Source of the DNA: an uncultured Verrucomicrobiales bacterium
GTDB lineage: Bacteria > Verrucomicrobiota > Verrucomicrobiia > Limisphaerales > JACDHS01
DNA length: 5,020 nucleotides
Reading direction: 5' to 3'
NCBI GenBank assembly: GCA_937983475.1
Contig: CALJZV010000352.1
Location: 1 to 5,020, forward strand
Below, one piece after another: positions 4,686 through 5,020 of the stretch. The position numbers and the translations under genes were made by a program. Under the pieces are notes generated by a model. The model was given only the letters and a program-made list of their open reading frames with translations. It searched no databases and was not told where the DNA came from. Positions within the stretch are counted from its first letter, which is position 1; each line of letters opens with the position of its first letter.

Positions 4686-4764
4686 AAAGCATCCCCAAGC
4701 AACCTGTGATCAAACCCGTCGTTCGCCTGAATCCATGGTGAGCGACAATCAAGAACCACATCCT

Positions 4765-5020
4765 ATGAGAAAAAGTAAACTATCCACACGTGTTGCAATG
4801 CCCCTTGTCGTCGGGGGCGCCTTGTTGGCCGCCTCCTTTGCAAATGCGCAAACCACCCCGGCGGCCCAGCCGACCATCTGTCAGCGGGCCTGCTGGACTG
4901 CGCGAGCGCCCTCTGGCTCAATCAGTCAGGAGCCCAGCCTCAACCGGGCCATTATCCATCACACCGCTGGGTCCAGCGATTATGACACCACCAGCCTTGA
5001 AACCTCAAAAGGCAAAGTCC
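4765..5020 (+). CDS. Exported PGRP/Amidase_2-type N-acetylmuramoyl-L-alanine amidase (N-terminal part, runs off window)
   Basis: The frame is open from the ATG at 4765 to the window edge, giving 85 residues plus one base. Residues 1-28 form a signal peptide (MRKSKLSTR, a hydrophobic stretch, cleavage after FANA). A short Thr/Pro/Ala linker follows. The start of a peptidoglycan-recognition/amidase type 2 domain appears as RACWTARAPSGSIS (41-54) and then LNRAIIHHTAG (59-69), where His65 is the expected first zinc ligand. TTSLETSKGKV (75-85) matches the helix that precedes the usual 'IQxxHM' segment, which lies beyond the window. Such enzymes cut the bond between N-acetylmuramic acid and L-alanine in peptidoglycan; activity cannot be judged without the remaining ligands. 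An in-frame ATG at 4735 would add MVSDNQEPHP and spoil the signal peptide, so 4765 is preferred. Neither start has a clear Shine-Dalgarno. A good promoter lies at 4657-4685. Confidence 0.82.
   Translation, partial: MRKSKLSTRVAMPLVVGGALLAASFANAQTTPAAQPTICQRACWTARAPSGSISQEPSLNRAIIHHTAGSSDYDTTSLETSKGKV

Larger units (their letters stand above)
4473..4764. other. Divergent intergenic region between Spy-like gene and amidase gene
   Basis: About 290 bases with no supportable gene. It contains the RBS of the minus-strand gene (4477-4484), two overlapping hairpins (4521-4543 and 4541-4556), a small inverted repeat ATCCTT/AAGGAT (4565-4570 with 4589-4594), a T7 run at 4639-4645 and the plus-strand promoter at 4657-4685. 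I found no convincing promoter for the minus-strand gene by eye. Confidence 0.6.

Overview
This looks like a chromosomal segment from a Gram-negative bacterium of the Verrucomicrobiota, possibly a Pedosphaera/Limisphaera-type lineage. The base composition is moderately GC-rich and codon third positions are G/C-rich. The best clade signal is the short ORF at 618-944, which ends in the TLQ...TNW...FYRAIQP module I associate with secreted verrucomicrobial proteins. The DUF3179 and peptidoglycan-amidase genes fit such a genome. Taxonomy is inference only. No rRNA, tRNA, CRISPR array, transposase or phage gene is visible.

Layout. (1) 1-164 (+) is the last 53 codons of an integral membrane protein, plausibly the end of a Na+/Ca2+ exchanger-family antiporter. 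It converges on 181-600 (-), a 139-residue conserved-looking protein of unknown function. (2) 618-944 (+) is a short ORF that is mostly a C-terminal module, probably a remnant or a small secreted protein. (3) 967-2849 (-) is a tight three-gene operon. It runs from a TlpA-type thioredoxin lipoprotein, through a stand-alone glycogen-binding (CBM48/AMPK-beta-like) domain protein that overlaps it by 4 nt (ATGA), to a membrane-anchored or exported DUF3179 protein. (4) 2970-4472 holds three small unrelated exported proteins rich in metal-ligand residues: a Cys/Lys-rich protein (+), a Tyr/His-rich protein (-) and a Met/His-rich helical Spy/CpxP-like protein (-). Clear hairpin terminators lie between them. 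(5) 4473-4764 is a divergent promoter region with a good sigma-70-like promoter at 4657-4685. It leads into a PGRP/Amidase_2-type peptidoglycan amidase that runs off the window.

How the genes may work together. Six of the seven complete or right-edge genes from 967 onward carry a signal peptide, lipobox or N-terminal anchor, so this is mainly an envelope/periplasm neighbourhood. A periplasmic thiol-disulfide protein close to Cys-rich, His-rich and Met/His-rich secreted proteins suggests, as inference only, a role in metal binding or envelope redox stress. The most interesting items are the Cys-rich protein with its duplicated CC/CxKC pattern, the clustering of three compositionally distinct ligand-rich exported proteins, and the odd TlpA-CBM48-DUF3179 operon. 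No single gene here is clearly a new defence or mobile system.
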